64,000 bases of DNA from Desulfobulbaceae bacterium (GTDB lineage: Bacteria; Desulfobacterota; Desulfobulbia; Desulfobulbales; Desulfurivibrionaceae), in NCBI GenBank assembly GCA_004332195.1, contig SJBG01000008.1, forward strand, positions 38,207 to 102,206. The letters run 5' to 3'. The position numbers and the translations under genes are program-made. Below the pieces are notes generated by a model. The model was not told the origin of the DNA, did no database searches, and saw nothing but the letters and a program-made list of their open reading frames with translations. Below, in pieces: positions 48,885-59,500 of the stretch. Position 1 is the stretch's first letter, and each line of letters opens with the position of its first letter.

Positions 48885-51443
48885 CTAAACTGCCGCGGTC
48901 CGGCTCCAGACCTTTAATACCCGCGCCGCGGCCACTTGTGTTTGATCCAGTCCGCATAAAGCAGCGGCAACCTCCAAAGGTTTGACCGTGGGCCGACCAA
49001 CCTCCTGCCAGAGTAGCAACTCCAGCTCGGCAGCATCAGAAGTGAGGCAATCATGAACCATGGGTCGGATATCCATGGTGCGATTTACCCCTTTGCGTCG
49101 CACTGTCACCGTAAATTCCTTGGAACTAAGCAAGTTTTCGGTCCAAGCGGGATCAATAGTAACCGGCAGACTGATGCGATACCGGGAGAGCAACCGTCTC
49201 GGTTGGCGGCGGTGGCCGGGCTTAAGCGAGATTACCGCCAACCCGGCCGGCAATTGGCGATTCAAGTCCGCTCGGGCCTGTTCAAGGTTGGTCAGGGTAT
49301 GGGTCAACCCCAACCAGAGAAACTCATCCAGGCTTTCAGTGCCCAAGGGCAAAGCCGACCCGAAGGAAACCTTGGGACTGGGATTAAACCCTTGGCTAAA
49401 AGCCAGCGGCCAACCCGCCCGACAAAACGCCCGCAAAAAGACTTGCAGGATCTCCAGGTGGCCTAAAAGCCGGGCCTCGGCCCGGCGGGCATAAGTCAAG
49501 CGATAGCCGACCGCAGTCGCTCCCTTTGGGATGGTTGATGATTTTTGTTCATCCATCCCTCGGTTGGCTGATGATTTTTGCTCATTTGTCGCCGGTTTGC
49601 TGTTGTCGGCAGTTTGGTGTTTAAAAACCACGGGTTTGATCGTTTTGAAATCACACAACCCGCACTTGCTGCAGCTATGAACCCGACAATCCGGGGTGGA
49701 GGTTTCGGTCAGGGCTTTTTGGTATTCCTCGGCCAGAAAACGGCGATCAACCCCGGAATCGAGATGGTCCCAAGGCAGAGGTTCATCGAGCTCACGGCGA
49801 CGTAGATAAGCGGCAAGGTCGATTCCGAGTCCGGCGGCAGCTTTCTGCCATCGTTCAAGACGAAAATGATCGGACCAGGCATCTAAACGAGCCCCGTCCC
49901 GCCAGGCTTGCTCCACCAAAGCGGTCAGGCGCCGATCGCCACGACTAAAAACTCCTTCAAGAAAGCTCTGGTGCGGATCATGCCACTTGAGCTTGATTTT
50001 TTTATTGGGCAGTCGCCTTTTAAGAAAATTAATCCGGGCAAAACCCTCCTCCATCGTCAACTGAGGCTCACGCTCAAAAGGGGTATGGGGCTTGGGCACA
50101 AAGATTGCGCTGCTAAGCGTTACCTGACAACGCCCGGCGGGTCCGGTGCGCAGCACTTTGGTGGCCAGATTGACAATGGCGGCCACATCCTCCTCGGTTT
50201 CAGTGGGCAGGCCAAACATGAAATAAAGCTTGATCAACTTCCAACCCAGAGCGTAAGCGCTGCCACTGGCATTCAGCAGGTCTTCCTCGCTGATCTCCTT
50301 GTTGATCACCCGGCGCAGTCGGTCACTGCCCGCCTCGGGGGCCAGGGTGAATCCGGTTTTGCGTACCCGCTGGATTTGTTCCATCATCGCCGGGGTCAGA
50401 GTCCCTACCCGCATTGAAGGCAGGGAGACGGAAACTCGCAAAGGGCTCAGGTTATCCATCAGCTTGACCAGCAGATCGTTGATACAGGCATAATCTCCGG
50501 TGCTCAGAGAAAGCAGCGCCACCTCCGCAAAACCGGTTTGCTGAACTCTCGCCAGAGTCTCTGTGAGTACCCGTTGCGGATCTCTTTCCCGTACCGGCCG
50601 ACTGATAATGCCCGCCTGACAAAAGCGACAGCCTCGGGTACACCCCCGGGCGATTTCCACCGCCAAGCGGTCATGAACGATTCGAGTGGCCGGAACCAGC
50701 GGTGACCAAGATCTTTCCTGTTGATTAAGATCGGCCAAAACCCGTCGGCGCACCGGGGGGAGGTCGGGACGCAGGACCTTAATGCCGAGAAAGTTAGCCC
50801 CGACATCATAGCGGGGCGCAAAAAAGGCGGGGACGTAGACACCCTCAATCCCGGCCAGTGCGGTTAACAGACGATCCCGGGAAAGTCTTTTCTCTTTGCC
50901 CTGCTGAACTATCGCCAGCATTTCCAGCAAAGCCTCCTCGCCATCACCCAACAAAATGGCATCGAAAAATTCAGCCACCGGCTCGGGATGAAAGGCGCAG
51001 GGGCCGCCGCCGATCACCAAGGGATGGCCCTCATCGCGGGCCATCGCCCGCAACGGTAAACCGGCAAGATCAAGAATGGTCAGGACATTGGTGTAGCAAA
51101 GCTCGTAGGGCAGAGTAACCCCTAAAACATCAAACTCCGCCAGGGGATGGCGTGATTCCAGAGAAAAAAGCGGGAGTTTGGCGCTACGCAAAACCGCTTC
51201 CAGGTCAAGATCCGGGGCATAAACCCGTTCCGCCAGCCACTGGGGCCGCTGATTGACAAGATGGTAGAGAATCTGTAAGCCCTGATGGGACATCCCGATT
51301 TCATAGAGATCGGGAAAGGCAAATACTACCCGCAGGCGGGCATCTTGCCAGGGTTTCCTGATCATATTAAACTCGTTGCCGCAATAACGGCCAGGGCGAT
51401 TCACCTGGGACAGCAAGGCGTCACAATCCACAGTGGGCATCAA
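48885..51443 (-). CDS. B12-binding radical SAM protein (TIGR03960-like) fused to C-terminal DUF2344/TIGR03936-like domain
   Basis: FPDLYEIGMSHQGLQILYHLVNQ; EIARGCTRGCRFCQAGIISRPVRERDP; C-term YRLTYARRAEARLLGHLEILQVFLRAFCRAGWPLAFSQGFNPSPKVSFGSALPLG. Confidence 0.9.
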   Translation of the reverse strand: MMPTVDCDALLSQVNRPGRYCGNEFNMIRKPWQDARLRVVFAFPDLYEIGMSHQGLQILYHLVNQRPQWLAERVYAPDLDLEAVLRSAKLPLFSLESRHPLAEFDVLGVTLPYELCYTNVLTILDLAGLPLRAMARDEGHPLVIGGGPCAFHPEPVAEFFDAILLGDGEEALLEMLAIVQQGKEKRLSRDRLLTALAGIEGVYVPAFFAPRYDVGANFLGIKVLRPDLPPVRRRVLADLNQQERSWSPLVPATRIVHDRLAVEIARGCTRGCRFCQAGIISRPVRERDPQRVLTETLARVQQTGFAEVALLSLSTGDYACINDLLVKLMDNLSPLRVSVSLPSMRVGTLTPAMMEQIQRVRKTGFTLAPEAGSDRLRRVINKEISEEDLLNASGSAYALGWKLIKLYFMFGLPTETEEDVAAIVNLATKVLRTGPAGRCQVTLSSAIFVPKPHTPFEREPQLTMEEGFARINFLKRRLPNKKIKLKWHDPHQSFLEGVFSRGDRRLTALVEQAWRDGARLDAWSDHFRLERWQKAAAGLGIDLAAYLRRRELDEPLPWDHLDSGVDRRFLAEEYQKALTETSTPDCRVHSCSKCGLCDFKTIKPVVFKHQTADNSKPATNEQKSSANRGMDEQKSSTIPKGATAVGYRLTYARRAEARLLGHLEILQVFLRAFCRAGWPLAFSQGFNPSPKVSFGSALPLGTESLDEFLWLGLTHTLTNLEQARADLNRQLPAGLAVISLKPGHRRQPRRLLSRYRISLPVTIDPAWTENLLSSKEFTVTVRRKGVNRTMDIRPMVHDCLTSDAAELELLLWQEVGRPTVKPLEVAAALCGLDQTQVAAARVLKVWSRTAAV

Positions 51444-51500
51444 TAAATCTCCGGGGGTAAAATCGGCGTAATCTTGTAACCCTTATTTCTTTACAGACCC

Positions 51501-52466
51501 TTATTGCACTGGTTGGCGCTCGAAGTTGCGGGGGATGGGAAGATAAAAGTCGGTGGCGCTCAGGCCGCAGTCGGTAAGCAGATCGCTCAGGCGAATGGTC
51601 ATGCTTAAACCGTGGTGGTTGCGGGATTGCACGTCAATGCGGTGAGGCAACAATACCTTCTCACCGTTTCCAGCCACAACCACCGAGCGAAAGTCCGCGT
51701 AGATTATCTCCGTTGATTGACGATCGTCAGGGCCATAAAGCCGGATCCGCCGCAGCAACCAGCCTGCGGCGGGATCGTCTTCAGTTGACTCTTCGCCCGT
51801 TCCGGGAGCAAAGAGCAGGCGGGCCCCGGGCGGGTCGGCCACCTCCAGCCAATATCCTTCCCAGGTAGTATCCTGGTAAACCCCAATAATCTCCGAGGCA
51901 AAGGGCATTCCACCGCTGAACCAGGCAAAAAGGGAATAGGGCAAGCCGGCCGCCGTCAAACCGGCAGGCAAGTGACGACTGAAAGCCTCGGCCGTGGTTG
52001 GACCTTCGTAAATCTTGGCTTCCGGGATTACGATCAAGCGAAAGGTTGCGCCATCGGTGATCAGGGCCAACACCGGTCGCCCCAAAGGATCAAGACCGAT
52101 AAATTTCAGGCTGGCCGGCGGTATGAGCTGAAGATAACCGGGCAATACGCCGGAGCGCAGCAAGGTTCGCCAACTAAGCTCAGCGGCGGCATCGAGACAC
52201 TGTAAACGTTCTTGCCGCTGGGCCACGGCGGCAAGGAAGGTGGCTTCAACGACTAAACGCTTGTCAGCCAACAATGGTTCACCAATGGGAGCGCGAACCG
52301 CGCAACCGGTCAAAAATAAAAGCAGTAGCCCCCAGATCCACAAATAATGGCAAATCAGCCCGCCGTCACCACCAGTACTACCATTATCGCCGCCATTGCC
52401 TCCGACGACGATCATTGCTTTCTGCCGGTTGTTGCCGGCGCCCCTGGCATTCTGCCCCCGCCTCAC
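51501..52466 (-). CDS. Putative outer-membrane lipoprotein (LolB/DUF4292-like)
   Basis: Lipobox LLLFLTGCAV; YLQLIPPASLKFIGLDPLGRPVLALITDG; start codon uncertain. Confidence 0.55.
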   Translation of the reverse strand: MRRGQNARGAGNNRQKAMIVVGGNGGDNGSTGGDGGLICHYLWIWGLLLLFLTGCAVRAPIGEPLLADKRLVVEATFLAAVAQRQERLQCLDAAAELSWRTLLRSGVLPGYLQLIPPASLKFIGLDPLGRPVLALITDGATFRLIVIPEAKIYEGPTTAEAFSRHLPAGLTAAGLPYSLFAWFSGGMPFASEIIGVYQDTTWEGYWLEVADPPGARLLFAPGTGEESTEDDPAAGWLLRRIRLYGPDDRQSTEIIYADFRSVVVAGNGEKVLLPHRIDVQSRNHHGLSMTIRLSDLLTDCGLSATDFYLPIPRNFERQPVQ

Positions 52467-52478
52467 TTGCTCTTCACC

Positions 52479-54290
52479 CTACATCAGTTCCTCAATTTTG
52501 TTTTTGATGGCCCGATACTTCTCGCCATCGCTCTCCGGATCGAGCAACTCCAAGGCCCGACGATAAGCGTTAAGGGCATCCTCGCGCTGACTCAACTTGC
52601 GGTAAGCATCACCCAGGTGATCATAAAGTTCAGGGTCATCAGCCAGTAACTCCACCGCCAGCTCCAACTCCGCTACCGCCCGATGATAATCTCCCAGGCG
52701 GTAAAAAACCCAACCTAAACTGTTGCGAATGGCCCCATCTTCGGGCCTGAGTCGAACTGCCTCTTTGATGTAGATCAAGGCCTGTTCCAAATTCTCCCCT
52801 CGATCGGCCCAGGTATAACCGACATAATTCAGGGCGTAAGGATTTTGCGGATCCAGGGCGATTACCCTCTGCATCTTGTCCATGGCCCCGGCGATATTTC
52901 CGATTCGATCAAGATAACGAGCGTATTCAAGCAAGACCGGGGCGATGGGACCTAATTCCCGCAGGGCACGTTCAAAGACTCGCACCCCTTGGCCGGCGTC
53001 GTGAAGCTCGATATGGAGCAAAGCCAGAGTGACGTAGAAACTCAAATAACGATGATCAGGGTCGCCCAGGGCCCTGGTCAACACTTGAGCGGCAGCGACC
53101 GGTTGACTGCTGGCGTAGTAAAGCCGAGCCGCCATTAAAACCGCATCTTCGTAACCGTAATCCCCGGACCGGACTTCTTCTAACAAGAGGTGAGCCCGGT
53201 CGACCCGGTCCAAGCGATAATAAACTGTAACCATCAGAGAGCGGATCGCGTCCAGGCGAGGCTCATCACCAGTTATGGTATAGAGCAGGGCTAAAGACTC
53301 TTTGAGGCGACCTTCATCGAGCAAAATCCGGGCAATGGTTAGATCGACATGGTCACGATGATCAGGGTCGGTGATATAGTGGCGCAACTCGGCTAACTCA
53401 GTCAAAGCCGCATCGACTCGATTCAGGCGCAGATAAGTGTCGGCCAGCAAGCTCCGAGCCCTTTTATCTGTAGGGTCATCGGCGATTATCTGTTGATACA
53501 GGCGCCGACTTTCCTCGTAAAGTCCGGCGCTCGTGTAAGCCGCCGCGACCTCTTGGGCCAAGAGCGGCGACCAGTTCAAGACCAGAGCCCGCTCATAGGC
53601 CGCCATGGCTGATGTGACTTGCTCAAGCTCCAGATAAAGCCGAGCCAGGTAATAATGACCCGGAAAAAAATCGGGGTGTTGGGCAACCAGTTCTTCCAGT
53701 AGAGCCAGGGCCTTTAGCGGTTGATCGTCACCAACATACAACTTCCCCAGTAGCAGCATGATTTTGGCATTGCCCGGGTCAATCGCCAGAATCTCCCGGT
53801 AGATGGCGGCGGCCTTCAGGGACTCACCGACAACGGTGTGGAGATTGGCAAGCAGGGCGAGAGTATCGATATCGTCCGGTTGCAACTCAGCCATCCGCTG
53901 GGCCCAGACGATGGCTTCCTGGCGCTGGTTCTGGCGCAATAACAGCATGGTCAAACTGCGCATCACATGAACGGCCGTGCGATCGCGAAGCAGGACTTGC
54001 TGGTAAGCGTAGCGGGCTTCATCCAGACGACCGGCCAACTCGGCGCTTTTACCCCGGATAAAATAAAAATAAGCGCTGCCTGGACTCACGGCATCATCCC
54101 CGGGCGCCAGATCTGGGGGTTCTAGTTTTGCCACATAACCAGGAGTCTCCTTGTGAGGTGCGACTATCTCGGGGGCCATGTCGGGTCGCAATCCGCAGCC
54201 CCCGGCCGCCAGCAAAACCGCAACCAACAACAAAGTTGTAAAAAGCGGTGGTCTATTCCCTCTTGTGCTTATACTTATGCTCATGCTCAT
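52479..54290 (-). CDS. TPR-repeat lipoprotein
   Basis: Signal + lipobox LLAAGGCG; many TPR units (AIRNSLGWVFYRLGDYHRAVAELELAVELLADDPELYDHLGDAYRKL). Confidence 0.85.
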   Translation of the reverse strand: MSMSISISTRGNRPPLFTTLLLVAVLLAAGGCGLRPDMAPEIVAPHKETPGYVAKLEPPDLAPGDDAVSPGSAYFYFIRGKSAELAGRLDEARYAYQQVLLRDRTAVHVMRSLTMLLLRQNQRQEAIVWAQRMAELQPDDIDTLALLANLHTVVGESLKAAAIYREILAIDPGNAKIMLLLGKLYVGDDQPLKALALLEELVAQHPDFFPGHYYLARLYLELEQVTSAMAAYERALVLNWSPLLAQEVAAAYTSAGLYEESRRLYQQIIADDPTDKRARSLLADTYLRLNRVDAALTELAELRHYITDPDHRDHVDLTIARILLDEGRLKESLALLYTITGDEPRLDAIRSLMVTVYYRLDRVDRAHLLLEEVRSGDYGYEDAVLMAARLYYASSQPVAAAQVLTRALGDPDHRYLSFYVTLALLHIELHDAGQGVRVFERALRELGPIAPVLLEYARYLDRIGNIAGAMDKMQRVIALDPQNPYALNYVGYTWADRGENLEQALIYIKEAVRLRPEDGAIRNSLGWVFYRLGDYHRAVAELELAVELLADDPELYDHLGDAYRKLSQREDALNAYRRALELLDPESDGEKYRAIKNKIEELM

Positions 54291-55017
54291 GCTCGCCTGT
54301 GCTTACGCTTGTGTTCTTTGCCTCTTGTTCATGCTTATGCTCGTACTCGTTCCCGACACTTTTTCCCCGGACCAACAACCCTTGCACCGCTTGCCAAATA
54401 TCCCTTTGCACCTGATCAAGGCGGCCATCCGCGTCAATCCGCACCAGGCAAGGCTGAGTAAAACCGGCAAAAATCGCGGCCACCCGCCGCAAGTAATCTT
54501 CCCGTTCAAAGTCGTTGGGACGCTCACCACGCAACTCTCGGACCCGTCGCACCCCGAAGGTCGGCGGGAGAGTCAGAAGCAAAACCAGGTCTGGTCGAGG
54601 GGCAAAAGCCTCGTTGGTGGCCAGAATCGCCGCCGGATCATGACCGACGGCCCCCTGATAGGCGGCGGTGGAAAAATAATAGCGATCGGTCAAGACCACT
54701 TTACCCGCGGCCAGAGCCGGGCCGATCAAGGTGGCGACGTGCTCTCGGCGGTCCTCAATAAAAAGCCGCAACTCCTCATCCGGGTTCAGGGCGGCCCGGT
54801 CACTAAACAATTCCCGCAAGCGCCGACCGTGCGGACCAGCGGTGGGCTCGCGGGTCGTCACCACGTCTAACCCCTCACGCCGCAGAGCTTGAGCCAGACG
54901 TTGAATCTGGGTAGACTTGCCGGCGCCGTCAATGCCCTCCAGAGCAATCAACAAACCTCGGCGACGAGTACCCACCGGACGAGTACTCACCGGTTGATGG
55001 TCATGCTCGGTGTTCAC
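54253..55017 (-). CDS. tmk: Thymidylate kinase
   Basis: GLLIALEGIDGAGKSTQIQRLAQALRREGLDVVTTREPTAGPHGRRLRELF; VVLTDRYYFSTAAYQGA; repetitive C-terminal tail overlaps next CDS. Confidence 0.94.
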   Translation of the reverse strand: MNTEHDHQPVSTRPVGTRRRGLLIALEGIDGAGKSTQIQRLAQALRREGLDVVTTREPTAGPHGRRLRELFSDRAALNPDEELRLFIEDRREHVATLIGPALAAGKVVLTDRYYFSTAAYQGAVGHDPAAILATNEAFAPRPDLVLLLTLPPTFGVRRVRELRGERPNDFEREDYLRRVAAIFAGFTQPCLVRIDADGRLDQVQRDIWQAVQGLLVRGKSVGNEYEHKHEQEAKNTSVSTGEHEHEHKYKHKRE

Positions 55018-56180
55018 TGGTTGGTCATCTCTCTATTGACCACAATTTGAGCAGCCAGATCAAAAGCGGCCCGCAAACTGGCGTGATCGGCCAGACCCGT
55101 GCCGGCGATATCATAGGCGGTGCCGTGGTTAACCGAGGTCCGCACGATGGGTAAACCAATGGTTAGGTTGACTCCATCCTGGAAATGCAGGAGTTTGAAG
55201 GGTATCAACCCCTGGTCATGATACATCGCCACCACCGCGTCATAGTCGCCACGGGCAGCCTGATGGAATACCGTATCCGGGGGCCGGGGCCCGGACACGG
55301 TGAACTCGCCACTCGCCTCGGCCACCGTCCGGGCGATAGCCGGAGCAATTATTTTTGCCTCCTCATCGCCAAACATCCCACCCTCACCCGCATGAGGATT
55401 GAGAGCGGCGACGGCGATTCGCGGATTTAAAATGGCAAAATCACGCCGCAGAGACGCAGCGGTGAGCAAAATCAACCGGACCACCGCCTCTTCATTGATC
55501 GCGGCCGGAACCGCCGCCAGGGGGCGATGGATACTGAGCAGGGTGACCCGCAAGCGTTTGCCCGCCATCATCATGGCATATTTCCGGCCATTACACAAGG
55601 CGGCAAGCATTTCGGTGTGACCGGGATAATGATAGCCCCCGGCATTGAGCATATCTTTGCCGATCGGGCAGGTAACCATGGCCGCCAGCTCGCTGGTCAG
55701 AAGCAACGACACGGCTCTTTCAATATAAGTTCCCATGGCCCGGCCACTGACTGGTGTCGGCTGAGCCGGGGCGGGAATCGGATTCAGGGTGGAAAGGGGT
55801 AAAACATTGAGGGCTGTGGTCACCGGAACCATCCCCGGTTGCCAGGGTTGTAGGTTGACTTTAATTTGCAAGCGGTGGGCGCGTTCAGCCAGAACCCCGA
55901 TATCTCCCAACACCACCATGGTTGGGGGCGGGGACAGGCCGGGGGTGAGGGCCGAGGCCAAGGCTGGGGCTGGAGTTGGGATCGAGCCCGATGTCGGGGT
56001 CGGAACCAGGGCTAGGCTCGACCCCGGTCGTTGCGATACTGCCGGATATGCGGGTCGGCTCAAGCCCGTCTCTACCTGTTGCCGGTGCAGGCGCAGAATA
56101 ATTTCCGGGCCAATACCGGCTGGGCACCCCATGGTGACGCCAATTATTGACGGCATATCAACCCAGTTCACCGGCGGCAA
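55014..56180 (-). CDS. pdxA: 4-hydroxythreonine-4-phosphate dehydrogenase
   Basis: IIGVTMGCPAGIGPEIILRL; AMVTCPIGKDMLNAGGYHYPGHTEMLAALC; LNPHAGEGGMFGDEE; YHDQGLIPFKLLHFQDGVNLTIGLPIVRTSVNHGTAYDIAGTG. Confidence 0.95.
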   Translation of the reverse strand: MPPVNWVDMPSIIGVTMGCPAGIGPEIILRLHRQQVETGLSRPAYPAVSQRPGSSLALVPTPTSGSIPTPAPALASALTPGLSPPPTMVVLGDIGVLAERAHRLQIKVNLQPWQPGMVPVTTALNVLPLSTLNPIPAPAQPTPVSGRAMGTYIERAVSLLLTSELAAMVTCPIGKDMLNAGGYHYPGHTEMLAALCNGRKYAMMMAGKRLRVTLLSIHRPLAAVPAAINEEAVVRLILLTAASLRRDFAILNPRIAVAALNPHAGEGGMFGDEEAKIIAPAIARTVAEASGEFTVSGPRPPDTVFHQAARGDYDAVVAMYHDQGLIPFKLLHFQDGVNLTIGLPIVRTSVNHGTAYDIAGTGLADHASLRAAFDLAAQIVVNREMTNQ

Positions 56181-56511
56181 GAAAGCGTAGCGAAATTTCC
56201 GCCAACTGCCGTGCCCTGTTTATCCCTTCTGTATTTCACCACTGCTCTCGATGATTGTTTTGCTATCATGATGCGGAGCAAGCCGTTTACTTATTGCCCT
56301 TTTTGCTTTGCTTTTCTTTCCACTGTGATATTATCACATGCCTATGGAAAATAAAACAAAATCTCGTCCCCACCGGCTACCGCCCCATTTACTGGTCCCC
56401 ATTTACCCCCATGTGTCACCAAATCTGACCCCTCGCGTCAAAATCCAAGCGCGATATTGATCAAACTGTTTCCTGTGCAGGCCCTTACGCCGTTTTTTTG
56501 CGAGTTTTTTC

Positions 56512-59500
56512 ATGCCTTCATCTCTTGCCGTTACCGAAGATTTCGACCTTGCTCCCGGGCTGAACAGTCCGCCTGATTTGCCAATTACCCAGTTTCGAGA
56601 GGAAATTATCGCCGCTATTGCCGCCTCACCGGTGGTGATTATTGCCGGGGAGCCGGGCAGCGGGAAGACCACCCAGATTCCCAAGTTTTGCTTGCTAGCC
56701 GGGCGCGGTCGTCAAAAAAAGATTGGCTGCACCCAGCCCCGGCGGATCGCCGCCATCTCCATGGCCACTCGCCTGGGCGAGGAGCTGGGCCAAGGTGGGC
56801 AAGGTGAGCAAGGGCTGGTGGGCTACCGGATCCGATTCAGCGATCGCACCGGCAGAACCACCCGGATCAAATTCATGACCGACGGCATCCTTTTGGCCGA
56901 AGTCCAGCGCGACCGTAAGCTGTTGGACTACGACACCATTATTGTCGATGAGGCCCATGAACGCAGCCTTAACATCGATTTTCTGCTGGGAATACTCAAA
57001 GACTTACTGCCTCGTCGGCCGGATTTGAAGTTGGTCATCACCTCGGCCACCATTGATACCGAAAAATTTTCCCGCCATTTCGATCAGGCCCCGGTAATCC
57101 GCGTAACCGGTCGGGCTCATGCGGTGGAAGTCCGCTACCGGGAACCGCTTGAAAATCGTGATCTTATGCCGGAGGAGTTAGTCGAGTTAGAAGGGGGAGA
57201 GCCGGGCTACGTTGAGCAAGCGGTGGCTGCCGTGCTGGAGCTTGAACAGCAAGAAGCCCCCGGCGATATTCTGATCTTCATGCCCACCGAACGAGATATT
57301 CGTGAAACTGCGGAAAGCCTGGAGCAGTACTTGGTCGGAAGCCAAAAGAATCGAAAAAATAAACCTGTCCCCCTTTTGCCGGGCCGATTGGTGATCATGC
57401 CCCTTTACGGAAGACTGTCGCCCACCGAACAGCGACGGATTTTTCAGCCGGTTAAGGGGCGGAAAATCGTCATTGCCACCAATGTGGCGGAAACCTCGAT
57501 CACCATACCAGGTATCCGTTATGTGATTGATACCGGTCTGGCCCGGATTGCCGTCTACAACCCCCGGGCTCGAACCCACAAACTGCCGGTGGCGCCGATT
57601 GCCCGCTCTGCCTGCGATCAACGGGCCGGACGTTGTGGCCGAGTTGGCCCCGGCATTTGCATTCGCCTCTATTCCGAAAAAAATTATCTAAACCGAACCC
57701 TCTACACTCCTCCGGAAATTGTCCGCTCTAACCTGGCCGAAGTCATCTTGCGCATGACGGCCCTGCAACTGGGCCACCCCGCCGTCTTTCCTTTCGTCGA
57801 TCCCCCTTCCGGTCGGGCAATCAAGGACGGCTACCAACTGCTGGCCGAGTTGGGCGCCCTGGAAGGAGTCGAAGCAAAAGGGCAAGAGGACGTGGGTTGT
57901 CCTGATGTCGTCGCTTCACCAGCAGCAGGGCCTGGTGATGAGCAGAAAATTTTTCCGGCCCGCTTGCCGATGGCCCGGCAAGCAAAAAATTCGCCGACCA
58001 GCCGGATAAGCAATAAGTTGCGCCTTTCACCCCAGGGGCGATTGATGGCCCGCCTGCCCCTGGACCCCCGCATTGCCCGGATGATTCTGGCGGCCAGAGA
58101 CCATAACGCCCTGCGCGAGGCCTGCATTATTGCCGCCGCCCTCAGCGTTCAGGATCCGCGTCAGCGCCCGGCCGGACGGGAAAAGGAGGCCGATAAGGCT
58201 CATCAATCTTTTGCCGTCCGGCAATCCGATTTTCTTTTTTATCTCAAACTCTGGGATACCCTCCATGCAGTCTTGGCCCAAACCGGCAGTCAGGGGAAAA
58301 TCCGCAAGTTTTGCGCCGGTCACTTTCTTTCCTATCAGCGACTGCGGGAGTGGCAGGATGTTCATGAACAGATTCTGCGGATTCTCGCTGATGAACGGGG
58401 ATTTACTTTCAACACCAAAGCGGCCGAAGACGCAGCCATCCATCAGGCTCTGCTCAGTGGCAATCTACGCAATATTGCCCTGAAAAAAGAAAAAAACATT
58501 TATCAGAGCGGAGGCGGCCGCGAGGTGACGATTTTCCCCGGTTCCACCCTTTATCATCGTAATTTCCCAACCCTTCAGCCACAACGGGGAACCGAGGCGG
58601 TAAAGGGCCGGGGCAAAACCGTTCCCAGCGGTTCGCCCCAATGGATTATGGCCGCAGAACTGGTGGAAACCGACCGGCTTTACGCGCGCACCGTGGCGGC
58701 CATCGCTCCGGAATGGCTCGAACCTCTGGCTCGACCCTTGATGCTGATGCGCTACAGTCACCACGATCCTCATTGGGAAAAAGGTCGAGGTCAGGTGGTG
58801 GCTTGGGAAAAGGGTACACTGTTTGGCCTGGTGGTGGTCGCCGGCCGTAAAGTCGCTTATGCCCGAATCGACCAAGAGGAGGCTCGCCGGATTTTTCTGC
58901 AAAGCGCTCTGGTGGCGGGCGAATTACGGGGCAGTTACCCCTTTCTTGAACATAACCGGGAGTGCGTTGCCCGCCTGCAAAACCTGGAGGAACGCAGCCG
59001 TCGTCGTGATCTTCTGGTGGACGAGCACACTATTTTCGATTTTTACGACCAACGCCTGGGGCCGGAGGTGTACGATCAGGCCAGCCTCAATCATCTGCTT
59101 AAAACCAGGCGGGGCGATGACTTTCTGCAAATGAGCGAACAAGACCTGAGTGTGCGAGAACCGGAGGCCGATCTTGGCGAAAAATTCCCGACTGCCTTGG
59201 AAATCGGGGAAATCAGCTTAAAGTTGACTTATTGTTTTAAGCCAGGCGCCGAAGATGACGGCCTAAGCGTGTTAATCCCGGCACACCTGGCCGCCGATTT
59301 GCGGCCGGAGTTATTTGAATGGCTGGTGCCGGGGATGCTGCCGGAAAAAATTTTGTTTCTGCTCAAAAACCTCCCGAAAAATCTGCGTCGTCACCTGGTT
59401 CCCATTCCCCAAACAGCCGCCGCCGTCACTGCAGCTCTGACCTGCCCCGGGCAACCCGGCAATACTGCGCTTTATCAAGCTCTGAGCCGGGCAATTTACG

